This document shows, one piece after another, positions 1 through 7,884 of a DNA stretch of 64,000 nucleotides. Made by a program: the position numbers and the translations under genes. The notes below the pieces were generated by a model. The model ran no database searches and had not been told where the DNA came from. It saw only the letters and a list, made by a program, of their open reading frames with translations. Location of the stretch: assembly GCF_000720325.1 (NCBI RefSeq), contig NZ_JOJM01000006.1, forward strand, positions 143,887 to 207,886, written 5' to 3'. Numbering within the stretch: the first letter of the stretch is position 1; each line of letters starts with the position of its first letter. This stretch comes from Streptomyces sp. NRRL B-1347 (GTDB lineage: Bacteria; Actinomycetota; Actinomycetes; Streptomycetales; Streptomycetaceae).

Positions 1-819
1 TCCAAGTTCGGCGTGCCGCTGCGCGACGACGGCGCCCGCGAGTGGCTCGTCCAGGCCTACCTCGACCGGCTCTGGCTGACTCGCGTGCACGCGCACACCG
101 GCTCCCAGGGCATCCCCCTCGACCTGCTCGTACGGGGCGTCGCGGCGGTGTACGAACTCGCCGAGGAGATCAACGCCCGCGCCGGGCGCCGCCAGATCGA
201 CACGATCGACATCGGCGGCGGCCTCCCCGTCAACTTCGCGTCCGACGAGGCGAGCCCGACCCACGGCGCGTACGCGCGCCTCCTCAAGGAGCGCGTGCCG
301 GGGCTGCTCGACGGGCGCTACGGCCTGGTCACCGAGTTCGGCCGCTCGCTGCTCGCCAAACAAGGGGTGCTGCTCGCCCGCGTCGAGTACGTCAAGGAGG
401 CGGGCGGGCGGCCCATCGCGCTGACCCACGCGGGCGTCCAGGTGGCGACCCGCACGGTGTACGCGCCCGAGTCCTGGCCGCTCAGGCTCGCCGCCTACGA
501 CGCCAAGGGCCGCCCCAAGCAGGGGCCCGCCGTCGGCCAGGACGTCGCGGGCCCGGCCTGCTTCGCGGGCGACCTGCTCGCCGCCGACCACCCGCTGCCC
601 CGGCTCGAAGCGGGCGACCACGTGGCGGCCCTGGACACCGGCGCCTACTACTTCGCCCAGCACTACTCGTACAACAGCCTGCCCCGGCCCGGGATCCACG
701 GCTTCGCCGCGCGGGCGGACGGCACGGTCGGGTTCGCCACCGTGCGCGCGCCGCAGCCGGTGGCGGAGCTGGTCGCGGAGGCGGGCGGCGGCGTGCCGGA
801 GGCGCTGAACGGGTTGTGA
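1..819 (+). CDS. PLP-dependent (type III fold) amino-acid decarboxylase, 3' part only
   Basis: The reading frame is open from the first base (S-K-F-G-V before the first possible GTG at 13), so the 5' end lies outside the window and the N-terminal part with the PLP-binding lysine is not visible. What remains is the C-terminal part of the alanine-racemase-fold decarboxylase family (diaminopimelate/ornithine decarboxylase type III). Visible family features are the HTGSQ motif, the glycine-rich phosphate-binding loop DIGGGLP, the EFGRSLLAKQG segment, and a late GPACFAGD containing the family's active-site cysteine, followed by DTGAYYFAQHYSYN. Known members decarboxylate meso-DAP or basic amino acids. 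The exact substrate cannot be fixed from this fragment. An APC permease follows 104 bases downstream on the same strand, consistent with an amino-acid use pair. Confidence 0.85.
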   Translation, partial: SKFGVPLRDDGAREWLVQAYLDRLWLTRVHAHTGSQGIPLDLLVRGVAAVYELAEEINARAGRRQIDTIDIGGGLPVNFASDEASPTHGAYARLLKERVPGLLDGRYGLVTEFGRSLLAKQGVLLARVEYVKEAGGRPIALTHAGVQVATRTVYAPESWPLRLAAYDAKGRPKQGPAVGQDVAGPACFAGDLLAADHPLPRLEAGDHVAALDTGAYYFAQHYSYNSLPRPGIHGFAARADGTVGFATVRAPQPVAELVAEAGGGVPEALNGL

Positions 820-923
820 GGGCCCGCCAAGGGCTCTGATGTTCCTCAACTAGGGCATCGTCCCGGCGTGTCACGGGCAAGAGATCCTTCCCAAGTGCCC
901 GGTCACGTTCGGGGGAGGCTCGT

Positions 924-2291
924 GTGACGACTTCAGGAACGAGCGGTAGCACCACACAACCGGCCGAGGAGGAGCCCGGCCTGCGCCGGGTCCTCGGCCC
1001 CAAGCTGCTGATCCTCTTCGTGATCGGCGACATCCTCGGCACCGGCATCTACGCCACCACCGGCAAGGTGGCGGGGAAGGTGGGCGGCGCCCTGTGGGTG
1101 CCGTTCCTCATCGGCTTCGTCGTGGCGATCCTGACGGCCGCGTCGTACGTGGAACTGGTCGGCAAGTACCCCAAGGCGGCGGGCGCCGCGCTCTACACCC
1201 AGAAGGCCTTCAAGGTCCCCTTCCTCACGTTCATCATCGCGTTCATGGTGATGTGCTCGGGCCTGTCGTCCGCGAGCGCGGCCGCCCGCGCCTTCAGCGG
1301 GGACTATCTGAGCGAGCTGACCAGTGACGCCCTGCCGCCGACGCTCGTGGCGATCGCCTTCATCCTCGCCCTCGCCGCGCTGAACCTGCGGGGCGTGTCG
1401 GAGTCGGTGAAGACCAACGTCGTGCTGACCGTGGTCGAGCTGACCGGCCTCCTGATCATCCTCGCGATCGGCGCGTGGGCCGTGCTCACGGGGGACGGGG
1501 AGCCCGCACGCCTCACCGAGTTCGAGGCGAGCGGCTCCGGATACGCCCTGCTCACCGGGGTCCTCGGCGCCACCGCGCTCGGCTTCTTCGCCTTCGTCGG
1601 CTTCGAGGACTCGGTGAACATGGCCGAGGAGACCAAGGACCCCACCCGCACCTTCCCCCGCGCGATCTTCATCGGCGTGGCGGTGACCGGCACCATCTAC
1701 GTCCTGGTCGCCCTGGTCTCCTCGCTCCTGGTGGACCACAAGACCCTGGAGGGCTCCAGCGGTCCGCTCCTGGAGGTCGTGAAGGCGGGCGGGGTCGACT
1801 TCCCGCACAAGCTCTTCGCGCTCATCGCCCTGTTCGCGGTCACCAACTCCGCCCTCATCAACATCATGATGGCCTCCCGCCTCTGCTACGGCATGGCCAA
1901 CGAACGGATCCTGCCGCGCGCCATGGGCCGCGTCCTGGCCGGCCGCCGCACACCCGTCGTGGGCATCGCGTTCGTGTCCCTGCTCGCCATCGGCCTGGTC
2001 TCCACCGGGGAGATCGAGGGCCTCGGCGACACCACGGCGTTCCTGCTCCTGTGCGTGTTCGCCGTCGTCAACGTCGCCGTCCTGGTGCTGCGCAGGGACC
2101 CCGTGGACCACGACCACTTCCGCACGCCGACGGTCCTGCCCGTGCTCGGCGCGATCACCGCGCTCGTCCTCGCGAGTCCGCTCGCCGACCGCCCCGCCGA
2201 CGTCTACATCCGCGCGGGCGTGCTCCTCGCCATCGGCATCGCCCTGTGGGCGGTGAACAAGCTGGTGATGAGGGCACGGGCGGAGGACTAG
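924..2291 (+). CDS. APC-superfamily amino-acid permease
   Basis: A 455-residue integral membrane protein with about twelve hydrophobic segments, beginning with VLGPKLLILFVIGDILGTGI, the typical APC TM1 with its unwound glycine motif. The later FAFVGFEDSVNMAEET segment is the conserved APC region around TM6. It should import amino acids or amines by proton symport or exchange in the cytoplasmic membrane; the substrate is unknown. The GTG start at 924 is preceded by a good ribosome site (GGGGGAGG, 911-918). It lies 104 bases after a PLP decarboxylase gene on the same strand, so the two may handle the same amino acid. A strong hairpin follows the stop codon and separates it from the convergent sigma-factor gene. 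Confidence 0.88.
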   Translation: MTTSGTSGSTTQPAEEEPGLRRVLGPKLLILFVIGDILGTGIYATTGKVAGKVGGALWVPFLIGFVVAILTAASYVELVGKYPKAAGAALYTQKAFKVPFLTFIIAFMVMCSGLSSASAAARAFSGDYLSELTSDALPPTLVAIAFILALAALNLRGVSESVKTNVVLTVVELTGLLIILAIGAWAVLTGDGEPARLTEFEASGSGYALLTGVLGATALGFFAFVGFEDSVNMAEETKDPTRTFPRAIFIGVAVTGTIYVLVALVSSLLVDHKTLEGSSGPLLEVVKAGGVDFPHKLFALIALFAVTNSALINIMMASRLCYGMANERILPRAMGRVLAGRRTPVVGIAFVSLLAIGLVSTGEIEGLGDTTAFLLLCVFAVVNVAVLVLRRDPVDHDHFRTPTVLPVLGAITALVLASPLADRPADVYIRAGVLLAIGIALWAVNKLVMRARAED

Positions 2292-2299
2292 GCCGCACG

Positions 2300-2346
2300 A
2301 CACCGACGCCGGACGGGCTGGGATCCAGCCCGACCGGCGTCGGTGT
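2300..2346. terminator. Bidirectional hairpin terminator between permease and sigma factor
   Basis: Inverted repeat: left arm 2300-2321 pairs with right arm 2325-2346 around a GAT loop, giving 21 base pairs with one internal A-A mismatch. It lies between the stop of the permease (2291) and the stop of the convergent sigma gene (2369), so it can serve both. There is no U-tract, as is usual in Streptomyces. Confidence 0.85.
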
Positions 2347-2368
2347 GCGTGGGGGGCGCGGCGGAGGA

Positions 2369-3322
2369 CTACTCCACGACCGTCAGGCCCCGGCGCAGTC
2401 GTACCAGCGTGCGGGAGAGCAGGCGCGAGACGTGCATCTGGGAGATGCCCAGCTCCTCGCCGATCTCCGACTGGGTCATGTTCGCCACGAACCGCAGGGA
2501 CAGGATCTTCCGGTCCCGCGGCGGCAGGTCGGCGATCAGGGGCTTCAACGACTCGACGTACTCGATGCCTTCGAGGCCGTGGTCCTCGTAGCCGATGCGG
2601 TCCGCGAGCGCGCCTTCGGAGTCGTCCTCCTCGGGCTGCGCGTCGAGCGAGCTCGCGGTGTAGGCGTTGGACGCCGCCATGCCTTCGACGACCTCGTCGT
2701 GCGAGATGCCGAGGCGTTCGGCGAGCTCGGCCACCGTCGGCGAGCGGTCGAGCTGCTGAGCGAGTTCGTCACCCGCCTTGGCGAGGTCGAGGCGGAGCTC
2801 CTGGAGCCGTCGCGGGACGCGCACCGACCACGACGTGTCGCGGAAGAAGCGCTTGATCTCACCGACGATGGTCGGCATCGCGAAGGTGGGGAACTCGACG
2901 CCGCGGCTCAGCTCGAAGCGGTCGATCGCCTTGATCAGGCCGATGGTGCCGACCTGGATGATGTCCTCCATCGGCTCGCTGCGGGAGCGGAACCGGGAGG
3001 CGGCGAACTTCACCAGGGCGAGGTTCAGCTCGACGAGGGTGTTGCGTACGTACGCGTAGGCGTGGGTGCCTTCTTCGAGGGACTCGAGCCGCTCGAAGAG
3101 GGTCTTGGAGAGGGCTCGCGCGTCGAGGGGGCCCACCTCGTCGAACGGGGGGATCTCGGGGAGCCCGGAGAGCGAGTCGGGCCGCTCGCCGGTGTGCGAC
3201 TGGTCCGTCGCGGCCGGCGGCAGGGCTTCTTCGGCGGGGCCGGGGATCGTGGTCCGGGTGCGGTTCGGCGGGGGTGTCGACGTCGCTTGGTCAGTACGCG
3301 ATTCGTCGAGCCGGGGTGACAT
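2369..3322 (-). CDS. sigI: SigB/SigF-family alternative RNA polymerase sigma factor (SigI-like)
   Basis: A sigma factor of the stress/sporulation SigB-SigF-SigG class, 317 residues from the preferred start. Region 2 is seen in LVKFAASRFRSRSEPMEDII and GLIKAIDRFELSRGVEFPTF, with the FATPT-like FAMPTIVGEIKRFFRD. Region 3 contains RSPTVAELAERLGIS and region 4 SQSEIGEELGISQMHVSRLL-like helix-turn-helix (MTQSEIGEELGISQMHVSRL). ATG at 3322 has a strong GGAGG seven bases upstream; ATGs at 3334 and 3346 are in frame but lack this. The gene is divergent from an anti-anti-sigma gene followed by an anti-sigma kinase gene, the arrangement published for S. coelicolor sigI with arsI and prsI. Neighbours (POT transporter, purK/purE) also match that locus. 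The symbol rests on this context; other SigB paralogues in Streptomyces are close in sequence. Confidence 0.85.
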   Translation of the reverse strand: MSPRLDESRTDQATSTPPPNRTRTTIPGPAEEALPPAATDQSHTGERPDSLSGLPEIPPFDEVGPLDARALSKTLFERLESLEEGTHAYAYVRNTLVELNLALVKFAASRFRSRSEPMEDIIQVGTIGLIKAIDRFELSRGVEFPTFAMPTIVGEIKRFFRDTSWSVRVPRRLQELRLDLAKAGDELAQQLDRSPTVAELAERLGISHDEVVEGMAASNAYTASSLDAQPEEDDSEGALADRIGYEDHGLEGIEYVESLKPLIADLPPRDRKILSLRFVANMTQSEIGEELGISQMHVSRLLSRTLVRLRRGLTVVE

Positions 3323-3476
3323 GGTGTCCTCCATCGTTCTCGGCATATGGCTGCCGATGCCACTACGTGCACTGCGGTGTGCGGCGCCTCCATGGCCGTC
3401 CGGGTCGGGTGATGTCTCTTCTACCCCTACCCGCTTCCGGCGCGGAGTCGCAAGTGCGTTGCGTGGCGAAATGTCC

Positions 3477-3500
3477 GAATTCAGGAGGATGTTCGGGTAC
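3477..3500 (+). promoter_or_regulatory. Candidate SigB-type promoter upstream of arsI
   Basis: GAAT at 3477-3480, a 14-base spacer, then GGGTAC at 3495-3500. This fits the published SigB-family consensus of Streptomyces, GNNT-N14-16-GGGTAY. It would drive the anti-anti-sigma gene starting at 3594, which suggests feedback by the adjacent sigma factor or a paralogue. The GGGTACCCC core is nearly palindromic, so a GGGTAC also reads on the minus strand towards the sigma gene, though its -35 spacing (13) is short. Confidence 0.5.
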
Positions 3501-3593
3501 CCCGGGGCGTAGGGAAGGCGTAATGTTCAGGGGCGTCATCGCGCGTCACGGCGCGCGCCTGTAACAGCCCAACGGTCGGAAGAGAGTGACGGC

Positions 3594-3962
3594 ATGGACC
3601 GCGGGACGGTCGGCAGCGCACACAGGGGCCGGCTTCTGGTCGAAGTCCGGAAAGAGGGTCGCAGCGCCGTCGTGACTCCGGCGGGTGAGCTCGATCACCA
3701 CACCGCCGATTTGCTGCGCGAGCCACTCGAGGGCTGCGTCGACGAGGGGTTCTCGCGCCTCGTGGTCGACTGCTCACGGTTGGAGTTCTGTGATTCCACG
3801 GGTCTCAACGTGCTCCTGGGGGCCCGCCTCAAGGCCGAGGCCGCAGGGGGCGGCGTGCATCTCGCCGGGATGCTGCCGGTGGTGGCCCGGGTGTTCGAGA
3901 TCACTGGTGCCGACGCCGTCTTCACCGTCCACGAGACGCTCGAAGCGGCGCTGGCCGACTGA
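3594..3962 (+). CDS. arsI: Anti-anti-sigma factor (STAS domain, ArsI-like)
   Basis: A 122-residue single-domain STAS protein of the SpoIIAA/RsbV type. The regulatory phosphorylation site is visible in FCDSTGLNVLLGAR (Ser68), the serine that the partner kinase modifies in known systems. Unphosphorylated protein binds the anti-sigma factor and frees the sigma factor. ATG at 3594 follows GAAGAGAGTGACGGC. It lies divergent from the sigma gene and upstream of the anti-sigma gene on the same strand, matching the SigI-ArsI-PrsI partner switch described for S. coelicolor. A SigB-type promoter motif sits about 95 bases upstream. Confidence 0.88.
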   Translation: MDRGTVGSAHRGRLLVEVRKEGRSAVVTPAGELDHHTADLLREPLEGCVDEGFSRLVVDCSRLEFCDSTGLNVLLGARLKAEAAGGGVHLAGMLPVVARVFEITGADAVFTVHETLEAALAD

Positions 3963-4303
3963 GTCGGACCTCTCTGTGCGGGGTGAGAGGTGTGTGGGGG
4001 CGATGTGATGAATGACGTGAAGCGTTATGCGTCAGTTGTTGCTGTGTGACCAATGCGTTACCAGCGTCACACGGTTCCCACCGAATCCATGGGTGTTCGT
4101 CCGGTTCGGCCGGGCAGAAGTCACCCTGAATCCGGAGTCTGCCGTCGTCCGGCGGGCGCCGGACCGAACGGCAGACCAACGTCGGATCAAACGTCAGAAA
4201 CGGCAAGCGGCCGAGGAGCGGCCGGGCGGGCAGCAGGCCCGCCGCCGGGCTCCCGAGGCCCGTCACTTGTCCAGAGTCCTCTTGTCGGTGAGGTGAAGTG
4301 CTG
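3963..4303 (+). promoter_or_regulatory. Intergenic region between arsI and prsI
   Basis: About 340 bases without a credible gene, and less GC-rich than its surroundings in the first half. It holds an inverted repeat, GTGTGAC (4044-4050) and GTCACAC (4066-4072), separated by 15 bases, which could be a regulator site or a short hairpin. The spacing suggests prsI may have its own promoter rather than being only co-transcribed with arsI. No ORF here has coding character. Confidence 0.4.
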
Positions 4304-4819
4304 ATGAGCGCCACCCGGCCTTACTCGCCGGGCGACAGCGGCCCGGAGCCGGAGGCCGCGGTCGCGGACGCTCCCGCGCACGCGGCAGGGCCCGGGTCCG
4401 GGGGCCGCCAGGTCCGCAGGCTGAGCCTGGACGGCGCGAGCGGCGTGGTCCCGCTCTCGCGGGACTTCACCCGTGAGGCGCTGCACGCCTGGGGCTGGCT
4501 GCCCGCGGCCACCGCCGACCGGCGGGCCGCGGCGGAGGACGTCCTGCTCGTGGTCTCCGAGCTGGTGACCAACGCCTGCCTGCACGCCGAGGGCCCCGAC
4601 GAGCTCTGGCTGTCCTGCGACAACGGCAGGAAGGTGCTGCGCATCGAGGTCTCCGACCGCGGTGCCGGGCAGCCCGCGCCGCGTACGCCGCACCGGGCCG
4701 GGCGGCCCGGTGGCCACGGCATGTTTATCGTGCAACGGCTCTGTCTGGACTGGGGGGTTGTGCGGACCCCTGGGGAGACGGGCAAGACGGTGTGGGCGGA
4801 GCTGGGGGCGCCGGGCTAG
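4304..4819 (+). CDS. prsI: Anti-sigma factor, HATPase_c serine kinase (RsbW/PrsI-like)
   Basis: A 171-residue GHKL-ATPase protein of the RsbW/SpoIIAB type. The first about 50 residues are a disordered Pro/Ala/Gly-rich extension. The ATP-binding motifs follow: N-box ELVTNACLH, G1 box DRGAGQP and G2 box GGHGMFIVQRL. Known members bind and block a sigma factor and phosphorylate the STAS antagonist. ATG at 4304 has AGGTGAAG just upstream; a GTG at 4298 is also in frame but overlaps that ribosome site. It is downstream of the antagonist gene and near the sigma gene, completing a partner-switching module. Confidence 0.85.
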   Translation: MSATRPYSPGDSGPEPEAAVADAPAHAAGPGSGGRQVRRLSLDGASGVVPLSRDFTREALHAWGWLPAATADRRAAAEDVLLVVSELVTNACLHAEGPDELWLSCDNGRKVLRIEVSDRGAGQPAPRTPHRAGRPGGHGMFIVQRLCLDWGVVRTPGETGKTVWAELGAPG

Positions 4820-5006
4820 CGCCCGCACCCGCAGCCGCAAGGGTTACCCACGGTTCACAGGGCGCGCCGGATCTCCACGGATCCGGCGCGTCCTTTGTCT
4901 TCCCTCGACAAGGTCCCCGGCGTACCTTGAGCGCCCGATCTGATGTGCCGTCAGCAAATCAGTGCGCGCGGCACGGATTTCGCCACCGGCATGAGGGGAC
5001 AACGAG

Positions 5007-5786
5007 GTGCCGTACCAGAGGAAGCCCACCGCGCTCGCGCTCACCGCCGCCCTGGCCGGATCGGCGCTGCTGTTGACCGCACCCGCCGCACGGGCCGAGG
5101 TCCAGGACGTCGACTACCAGTGCAAGACGCCCATCGGGAACAAGGGCGCCGTCTCGCCGATCGACATCAAGAGCGTCAAGAGCGGCAGCGGCTACAAGCT
5201 CACGATGTCCTTCCAGAAGGGCGTCTCGTCCAGCCCCGTCGAGCTCGGCAAGGGCGCCATGAAGCCGAGCGCGCTCATCGAACTCGGCGGCGCGGAGAGC
5301 GGCACGGTGCCGGTGTCGGGCCCGCCGAACTCCGGGCCGATCCCGGCCAACACCCCCATCAAGATCAGCACCCTGACGGGCACCTACACGCCCAAGAAGT
5401 CCGGCAAGGTCACCTTCACCGCCGGGATCCTCACCATCAGGGCGCTCGGTACGACGACGACGTGTACGCCCGCGAACGACCCGAAGCCTTCGCTGACCCT
5501 GAACGTGAAGGGCGGCGGCTCGGCGCCGGGGTCGGACGGGGGCTCCGGCGCGGACTCGGGATCCGGGTCGGGCTCCGGTGACAAGTCCGGCGCCGGTTCA
5601 GGATCCGGATCCGGCTCCGGTGACAAGTCCGACGGCTCGCAGGGCACCGGGTCCGGCGGCGAGGACCTGCCCCAGACCGGGCCCGCCGACTCCGCGATCG
5701 CGCTCGGCACGCTCGGCGGCACGGTGCTGCTCGCGGGCGCGGCCGGAGTGCTGTGGCTGACGCGCCGGAACCAGGCGCCGCGCTGA
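5007..5786 (+). CDS. Secreted wall-anchored protein with LPQTG sortase signal
   Basis: A 259-residue exported protein. It has a signal peptide (residues 1-30, ending APAARA), then a domain of about 135 residues (33-167) with two cysteines (C39 in YQCKTPIG, C153 in TTTTCTP) that could form a disulfide. A Gly/Ser/Asp/Lys linker of about 50 residues, the motif LPQTG, a hydrophobic segment (TLGGTVLLAGAAGVLWL) and a basic tail RRNQAPR follow: a complete sortase sorting signal. The globular domain is repeated in the last gene of the operon (7881-9350). I do not recognise a function; it may belong to an uncharacterised DUF of Streptomyces surface proteins. GTG at 5007 has GAGGGGAC seven bases upstream. 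The next gene starts 17 bases after the stop. Confidence 0.85.
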   Translation: MPYQRKPTALALTAALAGSALLLTAPAARAEVQDVDYQCKTPIGNKGAVSPIDIKSVKSGSGYKLTMSFQKGVSSSPVELGKGAMKPSALIELGGAESGTVPVSGPPNSGPIPANTPIKISTLTGTYTPKKSGKVTFTAGILTIRALGTTTTCTPANDPKPSLTLNVKGGGSAPGSDGGSGADSGSGSGSGDKSGAGSGSGSGSGDKSDGSQGTGSGGEDLPQTGPADSAIALGTLGGTVLLAGAAGVLWLTRRNQAPR

Positions 5787-5803
5787 GGGCCGGGACCCGG
5801 GCG

Positions 5804-6721
5804 ATGCGGGCCACGCGGGCGCCGGTCGCGGCCGTCGCGCTGCTCGTGTGCGGCGCCGCGCCGGTCGCCCACGCGGCCGACGGCGCCTGGTCGCTCGCGC
5901 CCGCGGGCTCCGCGCGGCCGTCCCTGTACGCGGAGGGCGCCCCCGGTGCCGTCCTTGAGGACCAGGTGTCCGTCACGAACCGGAGCGCCGAGCCCCGCAC
6001 GGTGACGCTGCGCGGCGCGGGCCCCGACGGCATGGAGCAGTGGTTCGCCTTCGCCCGGCGGAAGGTGACGGTCCCGCCGCGCACGCGTGCCGACGTGCCG
6101 TTCACGGTGGCGGTGCCGAAGGGGGCCGCGCCGGGCGACCGCTCGGGCGCGGTCGTCGCGCGCGGCGGCGGCAGGGACGCCCGGGTGTCCCTGCGCCTGC
6201 GGGTGGCCGGGCCCGCCCTGGCCGCCCTGACCGTGGAGCGCGTACGCCTCGACGCGGACGCGGGGCGGATCACGTACGAGCTGGTGAACCGGGGCAACAC
6301 GGTGCTCGTGCCGCGCGTCGCGGTGCGGGCCGACGGCGTCTTCGGGGAGCTGCTCGACCGGGCGCCGCACCGGGTGCCCGCGCGCGTGGCGCCCGGGAGC
6401 CGGGTCGCGCTGAGCGAGCCGTGGCCCGGTGTGCCGTCGTTCGACGTCGTCGACGTGCGCGTGACGGCCACGGCGGCGGGCGGGGTGCGGGCCGAGGGGT
6501 CCGCGTCCGCGCGCCTCGTGCCCTGGCCCGCCGCCGCGGGGGCGGGCGCGGGTGCCGTCGCGGCGGCCGTCGCCGGGTGGTTCGCCGTACGTCACGTCGT
6601 ACGCCGTCGCAGACGTGACGCCCGCCCACCGGAGGCGGAAACGGCGGAAACGGCGGAAGCGGCAGCAGCGGAGGCGGCGGAGCGGGAGCCGGTGGCCACG
6701 GGGACGGGAGACAAGCCGTGA
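5804..6721 (+). CDS. Secreted single-pass membrane protein, beta-sandwich (DUF916-like)
   Basis: About 305 residues. A signal peptide (MRATRAPVAAVALLVC to AHA) precedes an extracytoplasmic region with Ig-like character: VLEDQVSVTNRSAEPRTVTL and VTVPPRTRADVPFTVAVPKG, resembling the N-terminal half of DUF916/WxL-adjacent proteins that bind peptidoglycan or partner proteins. One transmembrane helix near residue 250 (AAAGAGAGAVAAAVAGWF) is followed by a basic, then Glu/Ala-rich, cytoplasmic tail. ATG at 5804 is chosen because it begins the signal peptide; the frame opens earlier, inside the upstream gene. Its stop overlaps the next start (GTGA at 6718), so translation is coupled. Exact role unknown; likely an assembly or scaffolding partner of the wall-anchored proteins on either side. 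Confidence 0.72.
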   Translation: MRATRAPVAAVALLVCGAAPVAHAADGAWSLAPAGSARPSLYAEGAPGAVLEDQVSVTNRSAEPRTVTLRGAGPDGMEQWFAFARRKVTVPPRTRADVPFTVAVPKGAAPGDRSGAVVARGGGRDARVSLRLRVAGPALAALTVERVRLDADAGRITYELVNRGNTVLVPRVAVRADGVFGELLDRAPHRVPARVAPGSRVALSEPWPGVPSFDVVDVRVTATAAGGVRAEGSASARLVPWPAAAGAGAGAVAAAVAGWFAVRHVVRRRRRDARPPEAETAETAEAAAAEAAEREPVATGTGDKP

Positions 6722-7884
6722 ACGTACAGCGGACGTGGCGGCGCGGCCACGCCGTCGTCCTGGCACTGGCACTGGCCCTGGCCTTCGCCCTGCTCGGGGC
6801 CACCGCCGCGGCGCCCGGCGCCGGGGCCGCCGACGCGCCGAAGCCGACGGTCACGCTCTCCAAGTCCCAGGCGGGCACCGGCGGCTCGGTCACCGTGACC
6901 GGCAAGGGGTGGCGGCCCCGCGCACTGCTCATGATGCTCGTCTGCGGGCAGGGCACGCCCGCCGCGGGGGTGCCCGGCGGCACCAACTCCTGCGCCAACG
7001 CCGAGGGCCGGGCCGTCACCACCGGCCGCGACGGCACGTTCCGCAAGCGGCTGCCCGTCGCCGAGCCGCCGAAGCCCTGCCCGTGCGTCGTGCACGTCGC
7101 CACGGTGACCGGCGAGAAGGCCGCCGTGGACGCGGCGTTCACGGTCGCCGGGCACCCGGTGAAGCCGCTGGCGAAGCCGCGCGGCGGCCGCCTCGCCGTG
7201 CTCGCCGACACCCGGCTCGACGGGTCGAGCGGCCTCCTGACGTGGTTCGGCTCCCCGCCCTCGCGGCAACTGGTGGTCACCGTCGGCAACATGGGCACCG
7301 CGCCGGTCAAGGACCCCGTCTTCCAGGTCGGCACCTCGCACGGCGTGTTCGCCCCGCAGTGGGAGGAGCAGCAGTGGCGGGGCACCATCGCGCCCGGCGC
7401 GAAGGCCAGGGTCAGGCTCTCGGTCGAGCTGCCCGCGGGCGCCCACGGCGACTACCTGGTCTCGCTCCGGTACGGCAGCGAAGTCATCGCCGAGCAGCCG
7501 TGGGGCGTGGGGCGGCCCTGGGGCGTGACCCTGTTCTGGGTGCTGCTCGCCCTCGTCGTGCCCGCGGCCGTCTTCCGCGTCGGCATGGTGGCCGTCGACC
7601 GGCTCCGGCCCGCCGAGGGGCGCGGCCGCCCGCCGGGCCGCCACCGCACGCGGCGCGTGGGCGCGGCCCTGCCGGGCGCCACCCGGCTCACCAAGAACGC
7701 CCTGCTCGCCAGGGCCGCGCTGCTCCGGAGGACGGACACCGCCTCCGACGACACCGCGCGCACCTCCCGGGACACCGGGTCCACCGGCCTGCCGTGGTTC
7801 ACCCCGGACACCGATCCGGGCGCCGCGGCGGGACAGCTCTCCGCACCGTCCGACAACGGCCCCCCGACGAAAGGAAAGCCGTGA
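6718..7884 (+). CDS. Secreted single-pass membrane protein with Ig-like N-domain
   Basis: 388 residues. The signal peptide (1-38) is followed by a domain beginning PTVTLSKSQAGTGGSVTVTG, the pattern of neocarzinostatin-like Ig folds, with four cysteines (LVCGQ, NSCAN, PCPC). A second extracellular beta-rich region (about 150-255) includes VTVGNMGTAPVKDPVF. One transmembrane helix (VTLFWVLLALVVPAAVF, about 262-280) precedes a cytoplasmic tail rich in Arg, Thr and Pro. Its GTG start overlaps the previous stop and its stop overlaps the next start, so it is an internal cistron of a tightly coupled operon. I do not recognise an enzyme; topology suggests a surface receptor or assembly partner. Confidence 0.75.
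   Translation: MNVQRTWRRGHAVVLALALALAFALLGATAAAPGAGAADAPKPTVTLSKSQAGTGGSVTVTGKGWRPRALLMMLVCGQGTPAAGVPGGTNSCANAEGRAVTTGRDGTFRKRLPVAEPPKPCPCVVHVATVTGEKAAVDAAFTVAGHPVKPLAKPRGGRLAVLADTRLDGSSGLLTWFGSPPSRQLVVTVGNMGTAPVKDPVFQVGTSHGVFAPQWEEQQWRGTIAPGAKARVRLSVELPAGAHGDYLVSLRYGSEVIAEQPWGVGRPWGVTLFWVLLALVVPAAVFRVGMVAVDRLRPAEGRGRPPGRHRTRRVGAALPGATRLTKNALLARAALLRRTDTASDDTARTSRDTGSTGLPWFTPDTDPGAAAGQLSAPSDNGPPTKGKP

Noticed and set aside
6552..7880. Upstream extension of the LADTG protein frame
   Set aside because: This part is out-of-frame sequence of the two preceding genes, rich in Arg/Pro/Gly. The signal peptide and GTGA overlap set the start at 7881.
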